The translations under genes were made by a program, and so were the position numbers. 31,325 bases of DNA from Reticulitermes lucifugus. Lineage: Eukaryota; Arthropoda; Insecta; Blattodea; Rhinotermitidae. The notes below the pieces were generated by a model, which was not told where the DNA came from, ran no database searches, and worked only from the letters and a program-made list of their open reading frames with translations. The stretch spans positions 18,927 through 50,251 of the forward strand of contig JAKCWW010002484.1 of the NCBI GenBank assembly GCA_026260175.1, read 5' to 3'. Positions 9,651-19,685 of the stretch are shown here, piece by piece. Within the stretch, counting starts at the first letter, position 1. Every line of letters starts with the position of its first letter.

Positions 9651-10064
9651 TTATGCAGTAGAAAAACAAGGTGAAAAGCAAATCAAAAATAGATGATCCG
9701 TACTTTGTAGACGCATCTAGACTTGCACTTGCTACACATTCGGAAGTTTTCGCGTTTGTAATCCTACGACACTTACATAATGACCTGTGACACATCCTCG
9801 TCTACTACTTAAAAGCATGAAAGTTAAAATATACAAAACTATAATTTTACCTGTTGTTTTAGATGGGTGTAAAACGCGAAGAATACAGATTGATGATGTC
9901 TGAGAACAATGTGCTTATGTGACTATATGGAGCATATAAAGCTTCTAACGTCCGCTAAGCTACTCAAGAAATTCCCCGCCTTTTACGAAATCCGAAGTTC
10001 CGGTACCGTAAATTTTATATTGTCTATGCCGTGCATTTTATCGTAAGTCTAATATTAGACTTCC
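9651..10064. other. Unassigned sequence with a short direct repeat
   Basis: TTCCGGTACCGT occurs twice in direct orientation about 60 bases apart (near 9998-10010 and 10061-10073). Nothing else is recognised. Confidence 0.35.
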
Positions 10065-10375
10065 GGTACCGTGTTCATAACAGCCCGCCACTGACCCCAT
10101 CATGAGAGAGATGAATCCAATCAACATCATGCCACTCTATTTGTCTACGATCCATTTTAATATCATGCCGTTTCTGATCTCTCCGATGCGTGGTACATCC
10201 TCGCCTTCTTCATCCACCTTGGTTTGATCATCATAACTGAAAACTAAAAATTCTGAAGTTGATCATTATGTAGTTTTCTCCAACCTCAATTATTCCTTCT
10301 TAGGTCCGGATATGGAAAACAGCACCATCTTTTCAGACACCCTCAGTCTACGTTCTTCCCTTCGTGTTGTAACCG
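10065..10375 (-). mobile_element. LINE C-terminal fragment, strongly decayed
   Basis: On the minus strand the pieces REERRLRVSEKMVL and SGPKKE match the REEHRLRVFENRVL / FGPKRDE part of the LINE type seen at 1-298. Near 10090 the blocks WIHLSHD and GQWRAVMN match that family's extreme C-terminus. The pieces are in different frames with stops, and the middle section has lost part of its length. A pseudogene of the same lineage and orientation as the copy at the window edge. Confidence 0.7.
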
Positions 10376-11940
10376 GACTTCCCTTGTCAGGCCTGGTTCC
10401 AGGCCAGCCTGGGAAAAGCTTTAACAAAAATAACAACAATGTGTGTGGCGAAGGGTCCGAGTCCCCTCATCCCACTACACAAAAGGAGGGAAACCCTATG
10501 GCGGGGGGAAGCAGTGATTTAAAAAACAGAGCTATCAGCAGGGAACATGACCCAACTGTTTACAAGTTCGAGACTTGAGACTGTGATGCTGAAAGTCATT
10601 ATCTGGACAAGCTCAAGTAGCTGCGTTAATTTGGGTCGACAAGATTTAGTGTCATAAAATCATTGCTTGAAGGTTATGAAAGGGACACGCTCTTGAAAAT
10701 TACTTGGCTTTGCTAAGGAAGCAATTCTTCCTAGCATTCACAGAACCTTGAACCCAAAAGAAGGCAACAACCCCCACATCATAAAAAGAAACAAAACATT
10801 TATAGGGCGAATGTTGGACTGACCCCAATACTGGAGGCGGTTCGCTGTAGGTCTGGAGAGCGATGCAGAGACCATATGTGCCGTCATAAGCAGAATGAGC
10901 AATTTTGAACATAATAAACATACATTTTTAAAATAACTATTAGACTCGATGAATAAACCCCTGTGTAATCCCTGAAATTCTCTCGACCGCAGAGTTAGTA
11001 GAAAGGACGGTATCAGTGTATAAGAACAAGTGTCATATCCATACAAACTATATGCAAAATCAGTCTTGTAGCGTGTACTGTAACATTTATGTTTCAGCTA
11101 CCAGGCGGTAAGGCGCACGATTCTGAACCGAATGGCAGCAGGCATTCCCTGAATATTAATTCCTAATGAGGAACTCGTATCTCTTATTTTTAGTTCAACA
11201 ATAATTAGTACGTTCAAATCAACGAGGATAAATGGCCGTTACACGTAGCACACGTTAGGGAGATAAATTAATACATGGCTTTGATCGGAATGCCTGGAAA
11301 GATGCCTCCTATGAAGATCCACAATTTTTACAGTAAACTATTTCGAAAATATGAAACACAACTAAACCGTTATTAATTAGTGTTCCGGGACCCCATTAGC
11401 AAGCAGCAATGGGTCTTCTCACCCGGTGCACATGTGGACATTGCGAATAATGGAAGCAAGAACTCAGGACTGGAGTAAGACCACGTAAATTCTTAGCCTG
11501 AATTGATTTTATTCCGCCCGAAATTCAAATGCAGTGTTTCCCGAAAATAAGCCAAAGGCATTACCAGGCCAAAAGAATGTCTGATGGGGGGGAAAATCCT
11601 TAATATTAACGGACAAATTACCCTGAACTAAGTCGAAGACAAACAGCCGAATAAACATTACGCATAAAACACTCTAACCAAGGACACTGTCCTATATCTA
11701 CCTAATATAATGGGCTTGGTTTGCGAAGGGTGAGTAATTTGAGTGATTAGTTACGCCAGATGGTAGCAGTCCCATAGACGGAACTACGCTTAGTGAATCG
11801 CAAAATCAAGATTCCATTTAATCAGAATGTTGGCTGTTCTCGACTGCTGAATATTATAACTGTTTGGAATGTCAGATGACTGAACACTTGCGAAAAATAC
11901 TGCAATAAAAGTGACTGAAAAACTACTGTTAAATATGACT
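10376..11940. other. Long unassigned stretch
   Basis: About 1.5 kb with no supported gene. A small palindrome GGCCTGGTTCCAGGCC lies near 10399-10414. Short minus-strand frames at 10700-11046 have no conserved motif. No tRNA-like boxes or terminal repeats were found. Confidence 0.35.
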
Positions 11941-11957
11941 TCTTCTTTCATCAGGCG

Positions 11958-12003
11958 TTATCGACTATCGATTATTATGATCGATATATAAAGTATCGAT
12001 ATA
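11958..12003. promoter_or_regulatory. Cluster of ATCGAT / TATCGATA motifs
   Basis: Within about 45 bases there are several TATCGA or ATCGATA units, including one exact TATCGATA (11994-12001), the core of the DNA replication-related element bound by DREF (and overlapping BEAF-32 sites) in Drosophila. No gene start is recognisable next to it, so a regulatory role is speculative; it may be simple AT-rich sequence. Confidence 0.2.
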
Positions 12004-13582
12004 GAGTATAGCGCCCATATTGAATTTAGTATTACAAAATGCTGAAACTTAATCACCTGATTCCACAAATTTCTAACCAAAAGAAAAAATTCAATTGCTT
12101 CAAAATTCTTTTTCACAACTGCATGTGAGTCAACTGTATGTTGAGCTTACACGAAGAGGGAATCATGAGAATGTTAAGGTTAACGTTCACAATTCATATT
12201 AACAGTAAACGTCTTGCCAGATGATCGAAAATTTACGATACATATTTTAAGCAAAGAGTTGCTGAACAATTACAGTTAAAAACGATATTTTGTTTCATGA
12301 TATGTTTTATTTTTCTTACGTTAAACATGACAGGTTTCGGCTAGGGTTAGAAGCAAATAATGTAATAAGCAATACTGTAATTACTTCATCCATCATTACC
12401 ATGAAGAAACTCCCGATGAAACACGTCGGTGGATCAGCGCGTGAATACTGTGTTAACGTCATATGGCTGACTCCTTTCTAGAATGCCTTACTTGAGGAAA
12501 CAGGAAGGGCGTAAAAAGAATATGAATAGCGTGTTAACAATATCGGCTCAATCATCAATCATTGCACTGATACGAACTGAAGCCCAGAAGTCCGTCCTTT
12601 TTTTCGCGTTTCTTCCGCCATTCCTTTCTACGTTTCTTTCTTTCTTTCTGGCACGTATATTCGTCAAGCAGGGGCTGTTAAGCCATAGGCGAAAAAAAAT
12701 ATTCGTCAAGCTCTTGACTGAATATTGACCAACCCCGAGACAGAAAGGAGGTTATGAGGCTTCAAAATTTAGAAGCGTGGCGTATTGTAGTTCTTCGCAG
12801 CATTTGTTCCGCGTTGTCACTGTTATGTAACATTCCGAAACACGGAAACTATGCGAAACAAAAACAAGAAAAAGAACTCCAAAGGACGCTATCTAATTCG
12901 TAAAGCTTCTGTTTTTTCAAGAGCCTTGCCTTCGTTACACCAGCTGACAACATTTTTCAAACAGTGACAACAGTGAAATGCACTTCGATTCTACGAAGTC
13001 ATTCTACGCATAAGGATAATGTTACTTATCAACTGTAGAACCTGTTTAAACAACACATTCCTAAGTGCTTTATTTTGAGCCGCAATTCACGTTCACACTT
13101 GGACAGCAACACTCCGTGACTACGTACACTCCAAACATAATTCGGTTTAAATTCCCCTTTAGCAATTGCTCAAGTTTTATTTCCACACAATCGGAGTCGT
13201 TCCACATATCACAACGTATAAATCAGTGTGTACTTTGATCAACTGAAAATGTATCTGCTCTCTTTGAAGAGATTATTTTCGCATACAGGCATGATCTTTG
13301 TATTTTATGAGGAAGGCAAGTTTGTCTTCCATGCAACTGCGTATTTGAGCACCAGCTGCGACAAGACTGTATGCAGTACGCAAGGCCGGACTAAGGAGCG
13401 GGCCACCTGGGCAGCTGCTCGGAGCGCCAACCTATAAGTACTGTCCTAGCCTTACACAGGTAAACAGAACTTCTGATACACAGCGAACCCACAAAACACG
13501 ACTGAGGAAACCTACATTTTACCTCTTGAACTCGTAATATGTACCATTATTTGATTTGTGATTTTGTGTAATTCACGATATG
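12004..13582. other. Long unassigned stretch with a pyrimidine tract
   Basis: No supported gene. A CTTT-rich pyrimidine tract lies at about 12610-12650, and ATATTCGTCAAGC occurs twice nearby (about 12656 and 12698). The minus strand near 12325-12400 carries AATGATGG and CCTAGCCGAAACCTGTC, a very weak echo of the ribozyme-like modules. Confidence 0.35.
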
Positions 13583-13629
13583 GGTCCCTGATGATGGTCC
13601 CAGAATAGGGAACCGAAACATGTTGGACT
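13583..13629 (+). ncRNA. Hammerhead-ribozyme-like module (best copy)
   Basis: In order: stem I 5' strand GGTCC (13583-13587); CTGATGA (13588-13594); one unpaired T; stem II GGTCCC-AGAATA-GGGAACC, six pairs with one bulged A; GAAA (13615-13618); the palindrome ACATGT (13618-13623) for a minimal stem III; T13624 as predicted cleavage base; stem I 3' strand GGACT (13625-13629). GGTCC and GGACT pair over five positions (one wobble). All invariant hammerhead core bases are in place. Stem sequences differ from those of the other good copies but stay paired, which favours a conserved RNA fold over chance. Confidence 0.65.
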
Positions 13630-14682
13630 GATTTTACTGCAAAAAATTTGTATTGTATAATAAATAAGAAGTGTGCATTTTATTGGTTTAAGAAATGTGT
13701 CATCGAATGAAATTGCACGGTATGAACAATATACAGTTTATAAGTGGCGCTAAGACGTTATTGGAATAATTAGGTTTCCACACGTGATAGCATTTCTCCG
13801 AAAATTATCCGCAATTTGGTCACGCGCCAGCACTGTCCTAGGCCGAAAAAGTTTAAAGAATATCGGTTTTAGGAGGCGCCAAATTATTAACCTGCCCGGG
13901 GCGCCCACAAGTCTCGGGCAGGCTCTGGCAGTACGTCAAGAAACGTCAGATCGAAATAAAACGATGATATGCAGGGGGCACAGGCACGCGAGAGGCAGCT
14001 AGAGACGCAGTGAAAAGTGACCTTGACATTGCAGCATGCTCTGCACCGATGGCATCGCGATGTTAAAAACTGCTGGCTTGCTTTGTGCATCGTGTGCGCA
14101 AAGGTAGAGAATAACCACACCGAACCACATGAAATGTTGATGAACGTGACCGTACAAGTGACTATTACCTGCGAAGATGAATTTTCCGGGTGTTCCCACA
14201 ACGTTTATATGAAAGCTGCAACAGGTGTATTCAGTCCCACGGGACCTATTTTGAGGGAAATGATTACCGTATTATCTTATCAGAGTTCTTTGGGACGTTT
14301 AATTTTCGAGATGCACTTCACTGTCACAGTAATACACTTCTCAGCAGGCTATTTCTCACAACGATAATGCGCGTTGACAGGTGCCGTTACAAGCTAAACA
14401 CTGACAATTTCTGAGATAACAACCTGGAAAAGATAAGGCAAGCAGAGGCCACTCAGGATCTACTCATCTTCCAAAATTCCTCCATACAAATATTTGGTTT
14501 GTATCTTAAAATACATATTAACCACCTGCACCAAACTTCATTCAAGTATTCAACGACGATACAAATTGCACAGCACATGAAGTATACTTTTTGTACTATT
14601 TTCACTTGAATTATCCCGTTGTGTTAGTTTTATAATAAACCACTATTTATATCCGTCAAACAAAACTTATGTTTAGTATAAC
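13630..14682. other. Unassigned sequence, first part probably retroelement flank
   Basis: GCACGGTATGAA at 13715-13726 is shared with 7116-7127 at a similar distance after a ribozyme-like module. Overlapping frames on both strands at 13887-14414 contain no conserved motif that I can identify. Confidence 0.35.
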
Positions 14683-14722
14683 CTGATGATAGCTTGCTAA
14701 TAGATCGAAACGTGTAATTGTT
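14683..14722 (+). ncRNA. Decayed hammerhead-like module
   Basis: CTGATGA (14683-14689) and GAAA (14707-14710) followed by ACGTGT and A14716 keep the core pattern, and the flanks pair at four positions (AATA region with TTGT). The segment between the boxes no longer forms a convincing stem II. Confidence 0.35.
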
Positions 14723-14789
14723 GGTTCTTTAACATAGTCTAATACTTATTTGTTTATTATACTTTCCGTATATTTTACACGCTCGAAGT

Positions 14790-15335
14790 ATGTATCAGAG
14801 CAAACTGTCTCAGGCAGTAAAACCCTTGACATGTATTCAGGAGGTGTCGGATTCGAAGTTCAGCCGGCGTAATGACTAACGTAATCGAGATTTTCCATTA
14901 TTTTTCTCAGTCCCTCGAGGCAAATTCTGGGGTGGTAACGTACCTTTAAATACGCCACGACAGCTTCCTTTATCATTTTGAATTCACCAACACCATCCAA
15001 CCATTCAATGCTATATACAAGGGATGGCCAGTTGGACGAGATTCGGGGGGCCGCACTTTAGGAGGCAACTTAGGTAAGAGCCCTGCATTAATAAAATAAA
15101 ACAAAAAAATATATTTTCCCCCCTTATTTGATGGCGTCTTATTTCTGTTCGTCTAATCACAATAGGTTAATTTCAGTAATTTACGAGTCTCCTTTCTTTA
15201 GAAAATCTTTTGAAAAGCCGTTGACAGCTTCGTCTGCATGTAGACCAATGAATATTATTGTTTACAGGCAATTTGCGCTTGCCGCGTTGTGGCCACCCCT
15301 GCTATATAGTCTATGTTCCTTATATTGCCGTTAAA
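14790..15335 (+). mobile_element. tRNA-derived SINE (family 3), copy 2, split by a hAT insertion
   Basis: A B-box-like GGATTCGAAGTTC near 14849 is followed by the family body (TTCTCAGTCCCTCGAGGCAA, TTCTGGGGTGGTAACGTACC, CAGCTTCCTT) and CCATTCAATGCTA. At that point a 283-base hAT-like element intervenes (15018-15300). SINE-like sequence then resumes (TATAGTCTATGTTCCTTATA) and lines up loosely with the end of the copy at 9440-9650. The SINE is therefore older than the hAT insertion. Confidence 0.65.
15010..15308. mobile_element. Nonautonomous hAT-like element with 8-bp target-site duplication
   Basis: The element (15018-15300) starts CAAGGGATGGCCA and ends TGGCCACCCCT, inverted termini typical of hAT transposons (CAGGGGTGGCCA type). 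It is flanked on both sides by GCTATATA (15010-15017 and 15301-15308), an 8-base duplication as hAT transposases make. At 283 bases it cannot code for a transposase. It lies inside a family 3 SINE. Confidence 0.8.
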
Positions 15336-15348
15336 TAAACTACAAATA

Positions 15349-15820
15349 TACAGGGTGCCTGTGAAATAAATACATAGTGATAATGGCTATATGTCCTACA
15401 CGGAATACTAATTGCTAAAATTCTTGCGCCATGTTAATGCACATACACTGTCATTTATTGCCAAAATTTCAACATAAGCCCCAGCATTTTGCACAGACTT
15501 CTAAAACCTGAAAGACACTGACCCAACACTTTTTCTTAAGAAGTCAAGATGAACAGCCACATAAGGATCTCAAATCTTGGTCGGTAGACTTCCTCTTTGG
15601 CTCAACCCAACAAAAAGAAATCACACGAAGTAAGACCCAGGCTTCGCGGCAGCCATTCTGTTGGTCCTCGACGCCCAATGCACCGACCAGGAAAATGACT
15701 GTCAACCGTGATTGAAAAGTAAACACATAAAGTTACAGGGCTGTATCTACGGAATGCTACATTGCTAAGACTCCTACACCATTTTAAAGGTTACACACTA
15801 CCATTTTATCGCCAATAAAA
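15349..15820. repeat. Diverged direct repeat flanking the transposase remnant
   Basis: The stretch 15360-15465 and the stretch 15711-15820 align in the same orientation over about 105 bases (GGCT.TAT, CTAC..GGAAT, ATTGCTAA, ACAC.CT, GCCAA in order). They bracket the transposase fragment. The left one directly follows the terminal motif TACAGGGTG, so it is the subterminal sequence of the element. The right one is probably the equivalent region of a second, deleted copy. Confidence 0.6.
15450..15694 (-). pseudogene. DDE transposase C-terminal remnant (Tc1/mariner-like), second copy
   Basis: Minus-strand translation from 15694 gives CIGRRGPTEWLPRSLGLTSC then DFFLLG, a stop, and AKEEVYRPRFEIL. 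This matches the WIGRRGPxEWPPRSPDLTPCDFFLWG block around the third catalytic Asp of insect IS630/mariner-type transposases. After frameshifts, NAGAYVEIL near 15455 resembles the C-terminal GGHxEHL end. Stops and frameshifts make it nonfunctional. The terminal-repeat-like TACAGGGTG at 15349-15357 lies about 100 bases beyond the 3' end and probably marks the element's edge. Confidence 0.75.
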
Positions 15821-16412
15821 TAAAACGCATTTAATTTACTATCAACCCATATATGAAGCTCAAATTACTAATTTATCTGGAAGCCCTGTTTATAGTGGTA
15901 TCGGGGGAAGTGATCATTATCATACAAACATAGAAGAAATCCATTTAGTATAATGCAATTGCAAATCGGATTTAACACGTAACTGCAATATTACATTACT
16001 AAGCAAAATAAATACGCCTGTTTCCAAAAAAAAGGGCCAAAGTCAATGACTGTATTAATGATATAAAAATATCCGGTAGGATTTTGTGCATGTTGGCAAC
16101 ATGTATGACAAAAAAGAAGCTTTGGTAAAAATTGAGTTATCTGTGGGGAAACGTGCATGATACGGACCTCTGTTACCGGATACAACTATTGTAATCCACG
16201 GGCGGTTAGTACCGGCACTGTAGGTTCGATAATTTATGCTGTCCCCACTCATACGTTTATCCCTCAGTATTGTGTAACCGGAACTCAGTTGGCATATGTG
16301 CTTTAGAAAACATGTTTCTCAAACGAGAAAATAAGCTATGACGTACCGCTTCCAGGAAACTGTGAAATGTTATCCACATATGCGTGATTTCAGACTTCCA
16401 ACGCGATGCAGG
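15821..16412. other. Unassigned sequence
   Basis: No gene or repeat recognised. Overlapping minus-strand frames at 15991-16252 carry no familiar motif. Confidence 0.35.
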
Positions 16413-16622
16413 TGAGATGTGTGCTCTTCTGAGATATTAAGCAGCGCTGAGTGGTAGTTGTGTACCGACGTTTCGGGACAAACTATCGGTCCCATCTTCA
16501 AGTGTCAAGAAGTCCAGGAAGAAAGCTTGATCCTTGAAGATGGGACCGATAGTTTGTCCCGAAACGTAGGTACAAAACAGTCACTCAAAGCTGCGTAATA
16601 TCCCAGAAGAGCGCAGATCTCA
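16413..16622. repeat. Second foldback of inverted hammerhead-like modules
   Basis: Two 90-base arms (16413-16502 and 16533-16622) are near-perfect inverse complements around a 30-base spacer. Each arm carries, reading outward, CTTGAAGA, a T, GGGAC...GTCCC (a 5-bp stem with an 8-9-base loop), GAAACGT and GGTAC. This mirrors the layout of the 6663-7104 foldback with a different stem II. The first box has one extra T (CTTGAAGA instead of CTGAAGA), so the hammerhead core is not canonical here. Confidence 0.85.
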
Positions 16623-16704
16623 TGTTATCCACATACTCTGCCAAAATACTTCAAATCGCAAATGTTACACTTATGTTACTGATAAACAGCACAGACGCAC
16701 GCAC

Positions 16705-16723
16705 TCACACACACACACACACA
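16705..16723. repeat. CA dinucleotide microsatellite
   Basis: A short uninterrupted AC/CA run. Confidence 0.9.
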
Positions 16724-17084
16724 GTTGGATAAATGTTCAAACTAGCTCTGGAGACAAAACGTTTCCCATAATAATAGTATGCTATTTCAGTCCAACTACA
16801 GTACTACTACTTCGCGCATGCATAAAAAATGGAAACTGGCAGTTATAATCCTTGGCCCACTTACTATGCGACGGCACAAAAGACTTTCAGGCGTACAGAC
16901 CTTGTGATCTTAATGTCGTAATTATCTACACTAAGCTTATAACACAAAGGTAAATTAAAAATTACTCATAGACTAGCATGCAGAGCTTATAAGATGATGA
17001 TTTACAGAATTGAATTCGACTGAAGGTAGCATTTCTTTAATGCTTGAAACTACATACACGTGGCATACAGACTGTCGTCGCCAT
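16724..17084. other. Unassigned sequence
   Basis: No feature recognised. Confidence 0.35.
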
Positions 17085-17238
17085 TACCACCGCCGCCGCT
17101 ACCACAACCACCACCACCACCACCACCATAACAACCACCGCCACCACCACCACCACCACCATAACAACCACCGCTACTATAACCACCGCCGCCGTCGCCG
17201 CCGCCATCGCCATCACCACCACCACCAACACGCAACAC
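17085..17238. repeat. CCA/CCG trinucleotide microsatellite
   Basis: About 150 bases of imperfect CCA repeats mixed with CCG and ATAACAA interruptions; the block CACCACCACCATAACAACCA occurs twice about 60 bases apart, a sign of slippage or unequal exchange. Frames through it give poly-His, poly-Thr, poly-Val or poly-Gly, which is why several open frames overlap here; none is a plausible gene. Confidence 0.95.
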
Positions 17239-17404
17239 GTTTTGTGCATTTCGTTTTAGTTTCTTCTGCAGTGCTTGCATGTGGCTTTTGCAGTTGATTT
17301 TAACACTGTTATTATTTAAAAATTATTCATATCAAGTTTCCTTTTGCTTAGTTAAGCACTACAATAAGACGTAATAAGCATTCTTAATCCTGTCATAAGA
17401 CGGA

Positions 17405-17560
17405 GCTGAGAAGTCATTTTTATGCCCTGACTGCTTTACCCCAAGAGATAAACCTCCCAGTATCCACCGGTTGCAGCCCTGAGCTGGACTTGACTTGGCA
17501 GTGAAAAGAACTATTCCTGCATTGCCAGGAATCGAACCCCGTTCATCCAGCCCTTAACCA
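17405..17560 (-). mobile_element. SINE family 2-related fragment
   Basis: Reading the minus strand, a B-box-like GGGTTCGAACGGGG-type region is recognised in the + strand as AATCGAACCCCG near 17529. It is followed (toward lower coordinates) by CTGCATTGCCAGG, AACTATTCCTGC, CCTCCCAGTATCCACCGG and TGCTTTACCCC. These blocks resemble the order in the family 2 SINEs, but the copy is short and diverged. Confidence 0.5.
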
Positions 17561-17739
17561 ACAATCATACAAAGAGCAATCCTGGAGTATCACAGATTAC
17601 AAGTTACATTTTCCAAATAATCCCTCAACATTTTGCAAGGTTACCATCTTTGTAAAATTAAAGACTAGCTTATACATAACATTCAACATGACATTTCAAA
17701 TTTATCATCACACCAAATTCCATATTCCTAGTTCAAATA

Positions 17740-17914
17740 CAGTAGAACCCTGTTAAGAAGTCCTTCAAGGAACCAGAGGATTAGGGACTCCTTAAGCGGG
17801 AAGACTTATTAAACGGGAAGCTTATTAAAAGCAATAGGATTTCGGTACTTTAAAAATCAGACTTCTTACAGGGGAAAACTCCTTATGCGGGGACTTCTTA
17901 TCCGGGTTCTACTG
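17740..17914. mobile_element. TA-flanked MITE, pogo/Tc1-like (175 bp)
   Basis: The left terminus CAGTAGAACCCTGTTAAGAA (17740 on) and the inverse complement of the right terminus, CAGTAGAACCCGGATAAGAA (ending 17914), agree at 22 of the outermost 24 bases. TA flanks both ends (17738-17739 and 17915-17916). The interior repeats ACTCCTTAAGCGGG / ACTCCTTATGCGGG-like motifs related to the ends. It has the same size and architecture as the element at 7641-7825 but a different terminal sequence. Confidence 0.88.
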
Positions 17915-18087
17915 TAGTTCCACAGTTAACGCCGTCAAACTGACGGTAATTGATCTGCTTGGTCACTGTTTTTCATATTATTAAAAAATTCTAATATACG
18001 TTTCAAAGAGGTACTACCACAACCTCAGATCCACACCTTAATGGAAATTATGTCTTCACGTGAATCATCGCCATTGTGCTTTCAATA

Positions 18088-18146
18088 TCAGAATAAAACC
18101 AACATCTAACCCGTCAACCACGGATTAGATGTTGGTTTTATTCTGA
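18088..18146. repeat. Perfect 22-bp hairpin
   Basis: TCAGAATAAAACCAACATCTAA (18088-18109, described here by ends TCAGAATAAA and AACATCTAA) is followed 15 bases later by its exact inverse complement (18125-18146). The loop reads CCCGTCAACCACGGA. No ribozyme-like boxes are present. It could be a small foldback element or the remains of a larger palindrome. Confidence 0.85.
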
Positions 18147-18224
18147 AATAATACCGCTCCCACATCACTAATCTGTACGCTGCCATCCTGACATTACTGG
18201 CTACAGAAAATAAAAAAAAGTACA

Positions 18225-18330
18225 GGTTCGGAATGTCCTCCACTGACACAACGTTCACAGCGAATTTCGTGAAAATCGGTCAAACTGGTTCAAAAGTTGA
18301 AAGGACAGACCTACAAACAGCAACACGATC
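18225..18330 (+). repeat. Third segment related to the GACA-tail repeat
   Basis: GAATTTCGTGAAAATCGGTC, AACTGGTTCAAAAGTTGAAA and GGACAGACCTACAAACAG follow the same order as the repeats at 2880-3080 and 3500-3680 (AAATTT..GAAAAT, then CAGT, then a GACA-type tract). It is diverged; a plus-strand frame across it is not a gene. Confidence 0.4.
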
Positions 18331-19685
18331 ACATAAGCTGCTCAATGCACGGTACATATTTAACAATACGTTATATTTACTTCCACAGTGTTTGTACGTA
18401 TTCACACTAATATTTACTGTGACAATATTTCTGTCACAGCTGTTTCGTACGTAAACAATGAAGCTGCAGTTTTATCCTCCACATGTTCCGACTCGAAAGT
18501 CTCTACACTGACAGCACAACAAGCAGACATTCTTTGACAGCCGCTTATAATTTGCATGAACTATGACAACTATAACAACACACACTATTTGGATTGACAC
18601 CAATACCAGTGCTTCTAGCACTCTGTAACCAGAGTATCAACATCAGCTACATTCAACAAACAGCTGCAGAGTATGCATGGTGCTTTAAATGCAAAGTAAT
18701 GCAAACCCATATTCAAATGACGGGAAAGGGTGCGAGGCAATGTCCTCTCTAATTCTTAATGGCCTGTGTGCGCAAAAACTTCAAGTTGTGCAGATTTTTT
18801 TACCAGTTACAAAAACCTGTGCGTACTAATTGGAGTGTATGTAAAATTATAAAACTGAAATTATTTTTTTGTTAATATAGTCATTCTCATAGCTACTAAA
18901 ATTGTAATTGTACGTTTTTAACAAAACAGGAAGTAAACAGGATAATAAAAAATAAACAGGAAATTACTATAATTGTTTCATTCTTATGTTACACAATTTA
19001 CAATGCAAGAAAATATCAACAAAATATGTACAATTCTGATTTTGTAATTAAAGATCATGTTTGTTTTATTATCATCATTTTCTTTGCAGTTTAATTTTTT
19101 GTGCGCATTTCAATTTCCTATGTGCGCTGATTTCATAACCTGTTTGAGCGTGAACACGCGCACAGCTTATAGGGAACATTCGTGGGAGGTGAAAAACATT
19201 CACTGGTGTTTCAAAAAACGCGATTTAAATGGGCTTATTATACAGATTCACATAATGTACACGCACGTGACTACAAGACCCTTACTTCATCACAAATTAA
19301 CAAAGTTATGTACAAATACGACTTTCAAAGGCAGCACTTTAGGTGCTTGTCTCATATAAATACACATTCATACAAATATGAGCTTGTACTGTAAGGTATT
19401 AATGAGACCAGATTGGTTTATTGATACACACGTATAATTTTTCTAAAGCAGTAGTAATTTAGTAATACTAATAATCTTGTATCGTTATTACTTCTGTATT
19501 ATTTATAAGATTCGATTCTTCCTAGCTTTATAGGCCCTATAAATCACAGTCTTATGGCATGCTATGAGGTGACCTTTAACTTTACCCTTACATTTATTAA
19601 AATGTATCCTGGGAGGGAGAATTTGAGTTCCGCTTTTTAATGCTCAGATTACGGGAAGAGCATGCACATAATCCACAAGAATAAG
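18331..19685. other. Long unassigned stretch
   Basis: AT-rich DNA with no supported gene. Overlapping plus-strand frames at 19057-19394 lack recognisable motifs. Part of the stretch (18850-19100) is poly-A/T-rich. Confidence 0.35.

Noticed and set aside
10003-10074. TTCCGGTACCGT direct repeats as target-site duplication of the LINE fragment at 10065-10375
   Set aside because: Both copies lie on the same side of the LINE, about 60 bases apart, so they cannot flank it.
12325-12400. AATGATGG and CCTAGCCGAAACCTGTC on the minus strand as a module
   Set aside because: The first box is not CTGANGA, stem III is not self-complementary and pairing is loose; at most a distant relic.
17010-17297. Histidine-rich, Thr-rich, Val-rich and Gly-rich overlapping open frames
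   Set aside because: All are readings of one CCA/CCG microsatellite in different frames.
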